Assembly (NCBI GenBank): GCA_037577475.1
Contig: CM075206.1
Span: forward strand, 10,384,401 to 10,448,400
DNA from: Chaunax sp. Z400
Taxonomy: Eukaryota; Chordata; Actinopteri; Lophiiformes; Chaunacidae
Direction: 5' to 3'
DNA length: 64,000 bases
How positions within the stretch are numbered: position 1 is the first letter of the stretch; each line of letters opens with the position of its first letter. Position numbers and translations under genes: made by a program. Under the pieces are notes generated by a model. The model was not told the origin of the DNA, searched no databases, and worked only from the letters and a program-made list of their open reading frames with translations. This document shows positions 1 through 40,731 of the stretch, piece after piece.

Positions 1-3000
1 ATTCATCTGTGAATGGTGTTAAAACCAGGGCCATCTAAAAAAAGCCGCATTTTTTATTAATTTTATTTACTGTATCAAAGACCAACAATTACAGCTCATA
101 AAGTCTATTCTAAAGGGTAAAGGGGAGTCTGTCATAGATCAGAGACAGTTTATAAGTGGCACATAGGCTAATGTAGTCACAGTCAGGTTAGAGATATGAC
201 TTTGCCCTGATCCTGCCTACACTTCTTGTATGCAGGAAAAGTGATGACCATTGAAATCTGAGGCTTGCAAATGGATACAGAGTTATCTGAGCTGTGACAC
301 TATAGAGCGGTAGATTACTGAGCATGCCTGTAAATTGTGCCGTTTGACCCAGAGGTTGGGTACGCCTCATGGAAGACAGTAAGGCATTTTAACATGTTTA
401 TTCCTTATTTTGCTGTATATGTAAGTATAGATGTTAGTGATACATAAAAAGCTCAAAGGTGGAACAAAGGAGACAATTTTTCCAGAATGCTCTGGTTGGT
501 TTATTTAATTTGCTGTGCTCTTTGCTACCGCTACCTGCAGAGGTGACACCTGACCTGGTATTTGTCTTGCAGTAATACCAGGCTTAGCTCTGCTCTCAGT
601 TCGTGTTCCAGAAAGTTCTACTGGCCTCCCGCCTGTTGACTGCATGTTTTGCTGTTTGACTCATACACACACACACACTTACACACACTCCAACACACAA
701 CCAAAAACAATCACTGACCTTCCAGTCCCCCATTACGCTATTAGTGCTTATAAGATCAGAGCAGGAGGGTGGCGGCAGATGCTTTGATGTCTCTCTGATA
801 CAACCCACCCCGCTGCAGCTGCTCTCAGGTCTATTTTTGGGGAGGCTGCTGTGGGCCCTCAGAACAGAGCTTCCTTAACACACATACAAACACACACGCA
901 CACACATGCACAATACCACAATACATGTAAACTCTCTTGTCAAGTGAAAGGCTATCATCCATCCCTTTAAACACATCAAAAGTACACTATGTATGTCTTG
1001 CACAAAGCCAGGTGATTGTGGAAATGGTTGAAATGGAATGCTGTTAACTTTCCAGAAAAGGCACTTGTCTAATCTTCTTTTTAAATGTTATGACAGTCAG
1101 TGTGACATCTGAGATAGTGAAATGTGCCACATGCAGCATGTTTTCCAGTCTCACAGGCTAGCAAAAGTGCAGCTGTAATGATGTACATGTAATTCATACG
1201 TGGTTTAAACATTTCCCCACTTTTCACCACCAGTTTCAATACCACAGGGTTGGTCAAATGTCAACACATGGGATAATTTATCAACAGTACAATAGCTCAG
1301 TGGTAGAGGCCCTGACTGAAACCAGGTCAGAAATTTAGTCATGATAGGCAAAGATGGGGGAGGAGTTTCTTTGGGCTTTTCTTCTCTGAAAAGAGGGAAA
1401 GGCTTGTCACAATGAATTTGAGGGTACTGTCCCTTTTGCCTGCAGCGAGTCACAATTCTTTGCAGTTCTCATGTTGCTCCTTATCTCAGAAACCTTTGCT
1501 GGAGAGAAGCGCAATCATCCCATGGCGCGTCACGACAATAATGTCTCACTGGATGAAGGGTAAAATAATTATTTGCAATTGAATCAATAAAATGCATTTT
1601 ATTAAACACTGTTAAAAATACACCAACAGAATAATATACCTTGTAAGAGAGAGCTTTGATTTGTTCCTGAAGCCTCATCACCATGAAAATGAGTGATAGG
1701 TACGATGTGTCATAATGTGCAAGCGCATAAGATTCTATTGTGTGATTTCAAGATCATAATATCATTGGGTGACAGTTTGAACCCTGACTCATGTGGCACA
1801 TATTTGTCATGTGCGAGTCTTTGATGAACACGTCATTAAATTTATTGGTATATCATTAAATTCTTCAGGAGGTTTATTACAAGCTCATAGTTGACCTGTC
1901 ATAAAAAATACACTTAAATAAACAAAAAGGGTGTGGCCGTCAGGACTGCTGTTCTCTAACGTGATACCTTTACTTACCCAAACAGGTGTTGTCTCTTAAA
2001 CATTTGTCTCTTGGATAAATAAATGCACAGGTTGCAGAGATGTTTACTACACAGATATAGAATTATAGAGGAAGGGGTTTTAATGTACTATATTTTTAGC
2101 TAAATGGTTCTGAAAATTGCTGCTTCAGCAGCAAAGGTAGTTACAAAATGTGCTCCGAGTCACTGAAGCAGCTTCATTACGATCATGATTAACAGCACAT
2201 GATCAACTGATGGTGTTGTATTGCACCATGCAATACAGTAATAATTTATAATCCACCATTTGATGCAGCTATTAAGACATTGTGGTTTTCACATAATATA
2301 ATCATAAGCAGATAATGATGCACTGGACAAATAACATCTCCCCAAATCATGAAAAGATATCCCTCAAAATATATTCCTGTTTTGCATGTTTGTTTTCAAC
2401 CAATCAGTCTCAGTTTATTGCCTCTACACCCAACATGACGAAAGATTTAAATGGTATAACAGACAGATAAGTGGATATGACAATCATTTACTTTCAACAG
2501 CCTCAGGCGAATGCACAATGCTTGTTTGACCTATAATGACTCACCCAGCAGAGCCCTATGATAAAGCCTTCACCATAACTCACATGTCAAATAAACAGCA
2601 CACAAAAATCTTGCACTTACATTTCATACAACTGAATTGTGTTTGCTTTTTAATCGTCCATGTGCTTCCTCTCTAAAAACAGCGCATGGGAACATTAACA
2701 TATACAAAAAAAGAAAGTGATCCATGTTTAAACGACAAAGACACCGGTAATAGTTGCCTTTAGATGACAGAGTGACTGGTTTATGCTTTTGTGGCCGAGG
2801 TTTGTTTGTGTAAATATAACAGATGAAGTGATGCTAAGCTAAGCTAGCTATGCAAGGCATGGAAAGGGGATCTGCTTAATACTGATGTCTTAGCAACAGT
2901 TTTTAAAAAACGCTGGCCACTGATATCCCCTCACTGCTTACAAGCCTTAATCCAATTTTAGAAGCAAGTTGCTTTTTAGACAGAAGGTGGAGGCTTGGAC

Positions 3001-3138
3001 TCAGAGAGGGGAAGTTAAATATACTCATGAGAAACTCTTGCTTTCATCTTAGTGGCTGTATGAAAGATATTATAGATAGACCTACCTATATTGTATGTCA
3101 AAGCCAATCCTCACAGACAAAGAGCAGATAAAACAACA
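1..3138. other. non-coding sequence, no recognised gene
   Basis: Only short chance open frames are present. There are small CA-rich patches (about 665-700 and 880-910) and ordinary AT-rich sequence. Nothing further could be assigned. Confidence 0.6.
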
Positions 3139-3144
3139 TTTATT
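3139..3144 (-). terminator. polyadenylation signal AATAAA
   Basis: AATAAA on the minus strand, 110 nt downstream of the TAA that ends the candidate small gene at 3254. The position is normal for a vertebrate terminal exon, but the motif alone is common by chance in AT-rich DNA. Confidence 0.35.
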
Positions 3145-3253
3145 TTCAATTAACCAATTAAAAAAAACAGATTTGGATGATCCATATTCCATGTATACAT
3201 ACAGTAAATTATGTCAATCAATATGTTGTTTACTAAAGTTCTATTAACAACAG

Positions 3254-4194
3254 TTACAGGATGAAAACATGCATCACATCAGGTCCTAGGGGAGCAGAAT
3301 AACTATTTGACGGCTGCACAGGACTCTCTGCTCTGCACTGGGACATGTCTGGAAAGAGGCAAATGAAATAAGTCTTAAGTCTTACCAGAATATAAATGCC
3401 TCTCCTTTCCTATAAACCCACTGTCATCATAACATGCACAAACAGTCATTTATAAATGTTGATCCAGAAGTAGCCAATCTCATTTATATTCTGGTCACTA
3501 CAATAGAAATATTTAAACAGTAGCATACCATCAGGTACCACAGCTGCAGAATGACCACTTGGTGACTCTGCTTCTGGAGACAATGGATGAAAGTCCTCCT
3601 TACCAACCTCACTCTGGTTGTCTTCATCCGAATCCGTGTCATTCAAGTTTGCAGCTAAAACACAAATAAATGTCACAAAATTCCATTTTTGTATCCAGCT
3701 AAAACCATCTGACAACTATTACAATCCCAATTATAAGAAACATATTGTAAGGGAAATGCTCAATGCTTGAAACATTCAGTTAGAGCTCTGGTAGACATGA
3801 GAATGCACAGCACAGCAAAAAAAAACAACAACTTTGTCTTCATGAGGAATAAAAATTCACGCATTTACTTTAATATTCTCTCACTAGTGTGTCCATTTGT
3901 GAACCTCAGTGTCACGTTAGATGTTGCCGTTGAAATAGCTGCAAATATAATAGTATAATAGTTGCAATAGTTCATTTTTACCTGCTTACTTGTCATTATC
4001 TCACTGTGTTTTCAGAATCAGAAGTCTAAAAATTATAATTATATTTCTTGTAAGTCAGGAAAAAAAGTCAGAATTCTGACTTTAACCTCAGAATTCATAC
4101 ATGATCACTAATGACATGCTGAATTCAAGCCAGACTCACGCCCATCACACTTTTGCAAGCATTCGTTTAATTTACTGAGCGATGCTTGTGGCAT
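3254..4194 (-). CDS. candidate unrecognised three-exon small gene (91 aa), hypothetical
   Basis: I do not recognise this protein. Three minus-strand segments join in frame: 4194-4140 (from ATG, donor GGC/GTGAGT), 3654-3529 (acceptor GTGTTTTAG, donor GATG/GTATGC) and 3348-3254 (acceptor CTCTTTCCAG, stop TAA). They total 276 nt, and all junctions are phase 1. The product would start MPQASLSKLNECLQKCDG, then run through an acidic stretch (DTDSDEDNQSEVGKEDF) and a serine/proline-rich part (HPLSPEAESPSGHS). It has no membrane segment or known motif. An AATAAA lies 110 nt past the stop. The middle exon looks best. The first exon could be wrong, in which case these would be the last exons of a longer gene. 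It lies downstream of jph1 on the same strand. Confidence 0.35.
3529..3654 (-). CDS. candidate internal exon, acidic/serine-rich peptide
   Basis: A 126-nt open segment with a good acceptor and donor, both phase 1. It encodes 41 whole codons from ANLNDTDSDEDNQSEV to HSAAVVPD. Codon use looks protein-like, without the stop-rich or low-complexity character of nearby sequence. It is the best supported part of the candidate small gene. Confidence 0.4.
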
Positions 4195-5299
4195 AACTGA
4201 GGCATTATTTCAGATGGTGATCTGAAGTGTGAAGGCTTGTGACTGTATGTGAAAACCACTGCCAGTAAGGAACTGACGCGCTAGCCAACAATGTTAGCAA
4301 GAGTAGTAAACTGCCTGACAACAACTTAAGTTCAGTGACAGCAGCAAATAAACGGTCTTTAACAAGTTGACACAAACTAATACCGGTTTCCCATCTCTAC
4401 AGTGTTCATATCACCTCGGAATGACCAATTCTCACTTATAAATAAGATTCTAATTGACATCCAAGTTGCATCAAAAGTCATAAACATGGGAATTCTACCC
4501 ATTGTAAGCTTGAAAGAAGGCTTTTAGCAATATGCTATATTTTAAGTGTCCAATGTAGGCTCTCCTGCATGCACGGAAAGGGATGATGTTCAGTTGCTTG
4601 CAATCTGCAAGCTCACCACTAGATGCCACTAAATGTTACACACTAGACCTTTTAATATCAGTTAATAAAATAGTATGATTTAATATAATGACATTTTATT
4701 GTCCAGAAAGAACAATATTTTTTTTTTATTGATGGAAAGCTGTCTAATCACTTCCACGACGCTTGTCACTTGTACTCCATAATCCATGTCTGAATTTGAC
4801 CTTTTCTTCCTCACAGTCACCTTTAGTAACTGTGGAAACTTGAGAAAAATTTTGAAGCTGTTGGTAAATTCATCAGATGGTTAGTGGGAAGCTTTTAACA
4901 ACAACAGCCAAGTGCCGTGTGACCAAATTGAAATACATTTCAAATGCATGCCAGCCTCATGTTGGCATGTGTCAATGCGTTGTCAACCAGTCATGTGGCA
5001 GTGAATTCATGGGGAATCTGTTCCCTGCTCAGTTTGCTTCATATGATTCATATATACCAACAAGAAGAAGAAGGAGGAAGAGGGGGAAGATGAAAAAAAA
5101 GGAAGGTGGAAGACAATAGAGAAATGCAGGAGGATCCACTGTCAGAACTGTCTGGACCAAATTATCATTACACCTTGAAGACACGTCTCAAATTCACATG
5201 TCACCATGCCTGATTAGGTATTAGATGGATATTCTGCATCACTCAGGACTCAAATGGCCAAGTGAGAGACCAGAAATGACTTCACAGTCCAATAATAAC

Positions 5300-5900
5300 A
5301 GACATTACTCATTAAGAGGAGTCCGTCTCGGCAGCAAATATAGTGCTCCATCAAGGGAATTGGTCAAATAAAAATTTTTAAAAAGTAAATAAAACATAGT
5401 TGAATATACAGACGTTGCGCTCACTACAGAGTAGAGAAATCTTGATGATAACATGGGCTCCTTCATTTTTATAATCTTGTCCCTTATCCCCACTGCTGTC
5501 CTGCTCTTAGGCTTTTGATCTGTACCAACATTTTTGCTCAGAATTACAGATCTTTACAGAAATTGGCAGCTTTTCCTTACATGACGTGTTAGTTTTCCAG
5601 AGCCACACATGATGGCAGATCCTTGATATATATTGATTCATACTTGCCTTATGTATGTTCTTACATCCTGTGGATATTCCTTTCTTAGTTTGTAAAAGGC
5701 ACAAGTCAGTTAATGCATGATCGCACTCAAGAACATCCCTCCAAAAGCTTTTGACCGCATTATATTCTCGGAAGCAGTGAAAAAGTGTTGTTTTAGCATC
5801 GTCACATTAAAAGCATGTGTTTGGCCTATTGTGAGTAAAGAGTTGTAGTTTCAATGGTATCATACTGTATGTCGTTAAAATCCAATTACAGTACATTGAT
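5300..5900 (-). mobile_element. decayed LINE fragment (3' end of reverse-transcriptase ORF)
   Basis: Reading the minus strand from about 5825 to 5510 gives an open stretch beginning CDDAKTTLFHCFREYNAVK, followed by SFWRDVL. The C-x-H/C and FW pattern resembles the zinc-finger-like motif after the reverse transcriptase of LINE ORF2 proteins. The frame then breaks down. Flanking sequence out to about 6200 may belong to the same element. It is truncated and non-functional. Confidence 0.45.
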
Positions 5901-7002
5901 TCATTGAAACAGAGCAGTTTTGGTAATGTGTTCATTTTTGAGATGTTAATGTGACCAGAAACTGGCATCTATTAAATTTGAATGGATGATTTTGTGGAGC
6001 ACATTCTGAAGACGCCGTCTAAGAATGTAAGAATATTCGCATTGCGAAGTGCTGCCCGGCTAATTAATGTAGATTCTCCACCCTGGTGAGAATCCTATCT
6101 GTCATTTGAATGAATTAAAGAGCCTTGATGAAGGTAGGATGCGCTTATAAGGTTTTGGTTTATATTTGTCCAGGACTGCTTGAGCAATCAAATCTTTTCC
6201 AGCATGCTGCAACATATCAGAATAGTAACAGAGATATTCTATACTATTACTGACAAGTTAAGCTTCACATAAGGGATTTAGACTGATAAACTCTTCAGAA
6301 AACTCCTTCACAGGCAATAAAACTATAATTATCACTATGATTAATAACACAATATTTTCACCTGCAAGGCAACGTAACCTCATAAATAATGGAGATCCGA
6401 CCATGTGTTATCATTAACAAGTAGCAAGTAAGTGAGTTAAGAATTTAAATTTACTACTAACCTCAGACAACATCAATTTACACTTTGCACTGCAGGGTCT
6501 GATGGCGTCAGGGCATGGGGCACAGCAAGTGCATGACATGGCATGGCAGATTCCAGGCAGGTGCCACTGTTGGTGTAACAGTACACTAATCCAAGGCTGA
6601 TCGGCAGTGGAAACAGTACAAACTGACCCCAGACAAACTGAAGCACTTGCTTTTGCTCGCACCCCTAATGTGAGAGCCTGACAAAAATACTTTGATTTCA
6701 TGCCTAGTGTTTTCCCCCCGGATCTCATTATGAGAAGGTCACCATGAGGTCATCATTGCTGAAGCCACAGATGAGATGATAAACCTTGGAGACACAAAGA
6801 AGTGAACATGAGTCAGGAATTTAACACATCCTTATAAGACAAGTTATCCTCGCATCTATCTATTCAAATCCATCAATAGATTTCATACCTGTGTAGTGAC
6901 TTCAGTTCTATTAATGTTTGGTGTATATGCTGCACTGTGTTATTTGCATTGTGTTTTATTGCACATTGTTAATGTGAGAAATGTGTTAAATCATATTAGT
7001 AC

Positions 7003-7330
7003 CCCTGCCAATGAGAGTTGGAGGAGGTTATGTGATCATCCGTGTTTGTTTGTTTGCCTGTTTGTTAAGATATCTAGAAAAGTTGTTCACGGATTTTGAT
7101 GGAATTTTATGTAGCGGTGGATTGTTGATAAAATCTTGAGGCCGATCCAGGTACGGATGTGGATTCTGGATCACTTTTTCACTTTCTTCAACATTGCGAG
7201 ATAGGAACTTTAAAAAAAACAACTTTTTTGCCACTATGAAAAATAAAAATAGGTCAATCAAAATAAAAATATCCACGCACGGACACCTCACTATGCACAA
7301 TTGGATCCAGATCCGGAGCTTAATCCGGAG
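7003..7330 (+). repeat. dispersed teleost repeat, copy 1
   Basis: Carries the family's landmarks in order: an opening resembling CCTGCCAA...GGAGGTTATG, a TTTG-rich run, an ATTTTGATGGAATTT region, GGATCC-like words and TTCACTTTCTTCAACATTG. I recognise this as a widespread fish interspersed repeat but cannot give its library name. Further copies are at 14716, 48715 and 49485. Confidence 0.6.
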
Positions 7331-7962
7331 ATTAAACTATATATTATGAGGGACCAGGGTGTATTGGGTCATGCACAGTAATGGAGAAAGGTTGAGACAT
7401 GGCACTGCCACCATCATGTAGCTGAGATAACACAGATTCAGACTCATTCAAATAGATTTCATGCATCTGTGAAAGGTAAGAAGTTATAGCCAGAGGAAAA
7501 ATAGATCCTGATCCGCCTTATTAGAAAATCATATTTGTGTTAGTAAGTCATAAACTTCTGATGATAAACACATGGTTCCAAACGGTAGGAATAGATTTCC
7601 AGGGTTAAGGAATTAGGGGGTATTACTTATTCTTTTGGCATGAGGAAAATCTGAGTCAAGAGATGTCATCATGGTGACATCACCATAGTGTGTGCTATGA
7701 CCTGGGTGCAATGATACAAGAATTGATAATTGTTACAGGGGTTTGCTTTGACATACTGTAGTTTGACATAGTTTGTTTGGACATAGCTTATTAACTATTT
7801 TCCAAATGCTCAGGTTTGAGTGACAGTGGCGTTGGTATGCGTTCACTAAGTGCTTCCTAACACATCACATCACAGCACCTGAGAGTTATGATCCTAAAAT
7901 GCTGCTTAATAGTGTAAAAATATCATAAATTAGCAGAATGTAATTTAACGAGGCAGAACATC

Positions 7963-10636
7963 TTTATTGTTATACACATAACTTAATCTCATAGACTTTG
8001 CACAAATCAGTGGGATAACATGAACCTTGAGATATTAAAAGTCTCTTTCAGTTCCTTGGTATATCCTAAAATGTTTAAACAAGAAAATCTGCCCTTCACA
8101 TCCCCAAATGGTACATACAGTACATCCAATTAGAAATAAAGTATTTTTTCCACCGTCAGTCATCGTATGTGCATTACATTACCAATTACAAACAAGTTAT
8201 AATCATTGTCAAAATACAGGTGTGCAAATTGATAGAAAAATACCAACTCATACCAGATTCTGGATTGTGCTCTGTAAAAATCCTTACAAATAGCATATAA
8301 TAATCTATATATAAATGACTTCAACATGCAATGTTGCGTTTCAAAAATATCCCATAAACAGGCTGCTCTGTTCAACCCTCTGAAACTCCAGTCTTCATCA
8401 TGTTTGTGTGAAGAGAGTTAAAGCAAGAAAAAGAGGGTGTGGCAAAGAAAGGGAGAAAACTGTTATTTAATGCATAACAGTCGGGATATAAAAATGTTTT
8501 TGAATTATTTTGTTTCTTGGTCTGTGTTTACAGTCTATTTAATACATTTTATTTGTTAGTTTCCAGTGGTTACGTGGTCAGTTTGCAAACATCTAACTGG
8601 CTAAAGCATTCTCCATTGTGACAATATATTCAAGTTGAGCTTCAAAACTGAACTGCAGCAGCAAAAAAAAAAAAAAAAAAAAAAAAGTCATATTGAAGCC
8701 CTTTTCATGATGCCCAATGCCCACAAACACATCAGTTGTACAATGAATAAATAATTAATCTTGGTAGTGATGACAGTAAATGTCAACCATATAAATAACC
8801 ACTTTTTTAAAATCAAATAAACTCATGCCATACTTGCAACAAAGATAACAAATTGCAACGATGAGGCAAGTTAAAAGCATGATTCAGGTGATGACAACAG
8901 TCAAAGTATCCCCCACAGGACAAAGTTAAGACAAGGATGGCATCTTTTTCCCTCCCCCTCCTTCCTCATCTTTTTCTGAGGTAAACAGTAGTACTGTTAA
9001 AGACATTTAAAGGAGTTTCTCCTCCTCCCTGGTGCCACATTCCCCATGGCCTCAACCTGAATAAATCCAGCTTCCACTTTCTGCAAGACTGTCTTCATTC
9101 AGTCTCAAATATACGCAAGCACTGCTGGGCCTACAGAGGCAGCTGAGAGAACTGCGACTGTGCTTTTTAGATTGAAAGAATTAAAGCAAGGACCAGAATG
9201 AAGGAATAAAAGCCAAATGGTTTAGCCATGTACAATAAAACTAATTTCCTTCTGACTTAAAAAATAACATAAGACGTTTTTATTTCACTCCCACAGAGCT
9301 AGGTAGCCTTTGAAGTGTGAACCTCCTTACTGAACACAACAGCGCCTGTTGATTAACACCCTCTCTAAAAACAGTCGATTCAACGGAACCAGTCTATTCA
9401 AATGGAAGATTTTTATGATGGTACAACCCCTTGTTTTTTGGCAAAATATACTATATGCTTTCATTTGAAAAACGAAAAAAAACAACCCAAAAACATATTG
9501 CACAGCGACATGAATGTGTAATTTCAAATTACAACTCAATTGTTACAAATGAGTACAATTTCAAAATGAAAGGGAATACAATTTGATTTTCTCTTTTTGA
9601 GAAGAGAAGAAATTTCCTTTTCAACTGCAAACTGCAGGAAACCAACATTGAGAGAACAATGAAGAAACGGTACAATATAACAGAAAACAAATAAAAAGAA
9701 AATGTTAAAACTGTACCATGCATGAGGAGTTTGTCAAAGCAGTGTATCCTGTGTTACAATGGATGGAGCTTGAGAAATCTGCTATTATGATTGGGGTAAA
9801 CACAGTAAGACTGGCTAGTGGCGGTGCTAGCACTGACTGCTGGCAACGGCCGTGCCCAGTTTGCTGTTACAAGATTGGTGTGAACCCCAGAAAACGTTCC
9901 CAACACCCGAGCACGCTCCCACTGTGACTACCCCCACCTCCCCGCCCCGGCCGCTGGGCTCACATCTCCCCATCAAAACGTCAGATGGCAAAATAGAAAG
10001 GCAGCTGTTTGCTCCCATCATCTAAAAGTGCATCTCCACACTCATCCAGCAAAGTCCTTCAGTCCACCACTATCTCTGCCAAGGCAGAGGGAGTGGGCTA
10101 CAGAGACCAGTGCTTGGATCAGCACACATGTGGGTTTCAATTACTTCTTTTTTTCAGACAGTGTATGTTTGATTGCATTTTTAAACTTTTTTTTTTTTTT
10201 TAAATCTCACTAGACACAACATTTCACCTCAGCTTTCAGAGAAGCCAAAGGTGTGCTAATTCACAGGGCTGGCCATAAAGAAGGCCCATGACAGGTTTGT
10301 GGTAGTGATGCCTTCTTCCTGGTTCTCTTCGGTGTCACGTTGATTCCTAAACACCTGTGTCCACCCCAGTGTCTCACTGGCGCCTTTTCCATTTTTCAAG
10401 GCCAGCAATGCAACTGTACCGGTTGCCATGGTTTCACTGCAACATAAAACGAATTTTTGTGATTTAATAGCTTGCTTGTCACATTTCAGACACACATTGA
10501 GGCACACTGGACACGAAAGACATGGATAAAAAGGCAACATCATCTTTAAAAATCCTTAAATACATTCATTATTAATTTTTGTTGAAGAATACATGTGTCT
10601 AGAAAAACAAGTGATCTTACCTGAGAAACAGCATCA
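7963..10636 (-). other. jph1: probable jph1 3' untranslated region
   Basis: Sequence downstream of the jph1 stop has no convincing open frame and few repeats. Possible minus-strand polyadenylation signals are ATTAAA at 10463-10468 and AATAAA at 9279-9284, 8548-8553 and 7963-7968. A run of 24 A on the plus strand (8663-8686) is poly(T) on the transcript strand. Which signal is used cannot be decided from sequence, so the far end given here is the most distal candidate. Confidence 0.4.
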
Positions 10637-38664
<28,028 letters not shown>

Positions 38665-39150
38665 TCAGATATAGGCTGGAAATAAAGCAGATCGCGCGCT
38701 GCTGTAGACTCAGGCGTCTCCAGGACCGAGGTGGTGGGATCCAGGACCGGTGGCGAGATGAAAGGATGAGCCAACAAGATGATGACTAGCGGGACAAAAA
38801 ATAGGAGTGTGAGGAGAGAGGATAGCACCTCCAGACACTGACATGCAATGAGAAAGGCATGCGTAACGGTAAGTGCAAAGGTATGAATGGTGGGCGTCAT
38901 TTACCGGAGGCGCACGCCGGGTTCTCCGTTGTGTGTTGCTCGTCTCCCCCCTCTCACCCACTGATCACAGAGGGAGAGAGAGAGGCGTCGAGTCCCTGCT
39001 AAGGAAAGACACTGGGCCAATAGCAACGTCACACCACAGGAACCTCCCACTCTCCTCTCCCTCTCTCCCCCTCTCAGTGAAGAGGCCGGACGCCCCACAA
39101 ATAAGGCAGCCTGCATCGCTGTACCAATGCCCGCTTTAAAAGACGCGTCT
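38665..39150 (-). promoter_or_regulatory. jph1: jph1 5' UTR / promoter region with upstream open frames
   Basis: The 0.5 kb before the jph1 ATG is much more GC- and CpG-rich than its surroundings, as expected for a promoter or 5' UTR. A 79-codon open frame (38900-38661) ends at TGA overlapping the jph1 ATG as ATGA. Another runs from 38961 to 38710. No clear TATA box or transcription start could be placed. Confidence 0.45.
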
Positions 39151-39829
39151 CACTTAACAGGTGTGAATTAAAGTGAGTGTATTATACTATCCATTTTCTG
39201 TTACCGGTGATTATTGAGTTAATGATGACTTATTACAGGTTATCTCATGCCCAATGTTACATAATTATATTTCTATGGCCTATTTTGTGAGGAGATAACA
39301 TACACCTGTTTTATAGATCCCATTTATACAGTACCACTAGTACACTCATGAGGCATCACGTTAATATTGCATTCAATAGCAACATCATTGTTTTAAAGTA
39401 TACTATATTATTATAGTTTATCATTGATTTATTATTGATTAAATATTATACTCATATTATGCTCATACCTTATCAACTTATAGGTCTATTTAATCTATTT
39501 TCCTGTTATAGTATGTTATACTGCATTACATTAACCATTTCCTATGTGTTATTACCATACTATAATATATTGTAGGTTCACTATTATAATATATTATGTT
39601 GATATGTAACACTGTTGTATTACATCATGTAATAGGCATATACTACATTTCCATTATAATGTAAATGAATAGATAGAGAACTTTGTATCTTTACTTAATC
39701 TCATTACATTCATCTGATAAACTTGCTTTCCTTTCCTTTGCACCTTTTTTTGATTGTTTAATTGGCTACTCTTATTATTGCGGTGTTTATTTTTTTTTTA
39801 ACTGTCTACATCCCTAGGTTACTTCTATC

Positions 39830-39915
39830 TTTCTGTCTGCATGTTGATGCCTGCAGCAACAACTGAATTCCCCCTCTGGAGATCAATAAGGTGTATCCCT
39901 TCTTATCTTATATAT
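39830..39915 (+). mobile_element. LINE-type 3' end with TCTTATCTTAT tail
   Basis: CTGAATTCCCCCTCTGGAGA, TCAATAAGGTGTATC and TTCTTATCTTATAT match the common fish LINE 3' terminus (CCCTCTGGGGATCAATAAAGT plus pentamers). It lies between jph1 and gdap1. Confidence 0.5.
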
Positions 39916-40324
39916 CTCAAATTATTTCTTTCGTAGGTAATTCTACTTTATTATTTATATGAGAGCTAGAAAAATAGGTGAATTTGCAGAGACTGGGTGC
40001 AAAGTGTTTAGATAATGGTTGCAAAAGTCTTTTGTCAATCCAAAATGACTAAGTGCCTGAGAAAAATTATTAAACATACTCCCTAAATAAACATAATTTA
40101 GGGAGTGGCATACTTCGTCAGTGTAATTAATTATTATCAACACTGTTAGACTTGTATGCGTAAAATTAAATTAATTGGTGAGACTAATCATCACCTTTGG
40201 TGGCAATCGATTGCCTTATTAACCCTTCCTGTATGAAAACTGCTTGTGCAGACAGTCGCGCACTACTCATTGAAGGAATGGGCCTAGACAAGAGTGACCT
40301 CTGCTGTTCGAATACATTTATTGC

Positions 40325-40327
40325 AAG

Positions 40328-40360
<33 letters not shown>

Positions 40361-40394
40361 AGGAGGAAGAAGGCAAGAAGAAGAAGAAAACGAG
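40325..40394 (+). repeat. (AGA)n microsatellite with imperfect tail
   Basis: An uninterrupted AAG/AGA run spans about 40325-40358, followed by an imperfect purine-rich tail to about 40394. It lies 170-240 bp upstream of the gdap1 start. Homopurine tracts like this can vary in length between individuals. Confidence 0.9.
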
Positions 40395-40490
40395 TATTAA
40401 TTGACGACGCTGAAAATAAATGAGGCTAATGTTTTTGTTTGTATGAATCATATTTAAAAAAAGAAGCGTATTGAAGCTTCCCCCTCCCAG

Positions 40491-40505
40491 CCAATAGGGG
40501 GCGCT
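40491..40505 (+). promoter_or_regulatory. CTCF-like motif just upstream of gdap1
   Basis: CCAATAGGGGGCGCT matches the vertebrate CTCF core consensus CCASYAGRKGGCRSY except at the fourth base. It is 62 bp upstream of the gdap1 ATG, in the probable core promoter. This is a motif match only. Confidence 0.45.
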
Positions 40506-40562
40506 CTTCTTTGACTGTGATATGATGCGCTGCCCTCACTCGCCCCCTAAAATACTAACAGA

Positions 40563-40573
40563 TAAAATGGCGT
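40563..40573 (+). promoter_or_regulatory. gdap1: YY1-like motif overlapping the gdap1 start codon
   Basis: TAAAATGGCGT contains the YY1 core AAnATGGCG. In many TATA-less housekeeping promoters this element overlaps the initiator methionine, as it does here. No TATA box is evident upstream, which fits. Confidence 0.45.
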
Positions 40574-40731
40574 CCGAAAACATCTCTGAAGCTCAAGATG
40601 GGAAAGAAGCTCTTATAGATACGGACTCGGAGCAAGATGCAGGACTACATCCACAATGTGGAACAGTCGCAAAACAAAGCAAGTCCAAATTGACGCTTTA
40701 TCACTGGACGCAGTCCTTCAATTCCCAGAAG
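40567..40731 (+). CDS. gdap1: gdap1 exon 1 (coding part)
   Basis: Encodes residues 1-55, from MASENISEAQDG to the conserved LYHWTQSFNSQK, which begins the thioredoxin-like fold. It ends phase 0 at AAG/GTGAGT. The chosen ATG is in the AAAATGGCG context. ATGs in the same frame at 40522 and 40525 would add 15 or 14 residues (MMRCPHSPPKILTDK) that have no counterpart in the family. Confidence 0.94.

Larger units (their letters stand above)
39151..40480. other. AT-rich part of the jph1-gdap1 intergenic region
   Basis: No gene was seen. From about 39180 to 39960 the sequence is strongly AT-rich with many TTATA/ATTAT words. A LINE-like 3' tail lies at about 39840-39915 and a GAA microsatellite at 40325-40394. 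No conserved promoter element could be assigned with confidence before the gdap1-proximal segment. Confidence 0.6.

Noticed and set aside
1291..1340. tRNA-like A-box phrase (AGCTCAGTGGTAGAGG)
   Set aside because: No B box or cloverleaf follows at the right distance, so it is not a tRNA gene and is too short to call a SINE.
6414..6728. 104-codon cysteine-rich minus-strand frame
   Set aside because: It does not fit a known cysteine pattern, a competing frame is open beside it, and no splice or promoter support is visible.
10256..10543. 95-codon minus-strand frame after jph1
   Set aside because: It lies just past the jph1 stop in the expected 3' UTR and has no motif or splice support.
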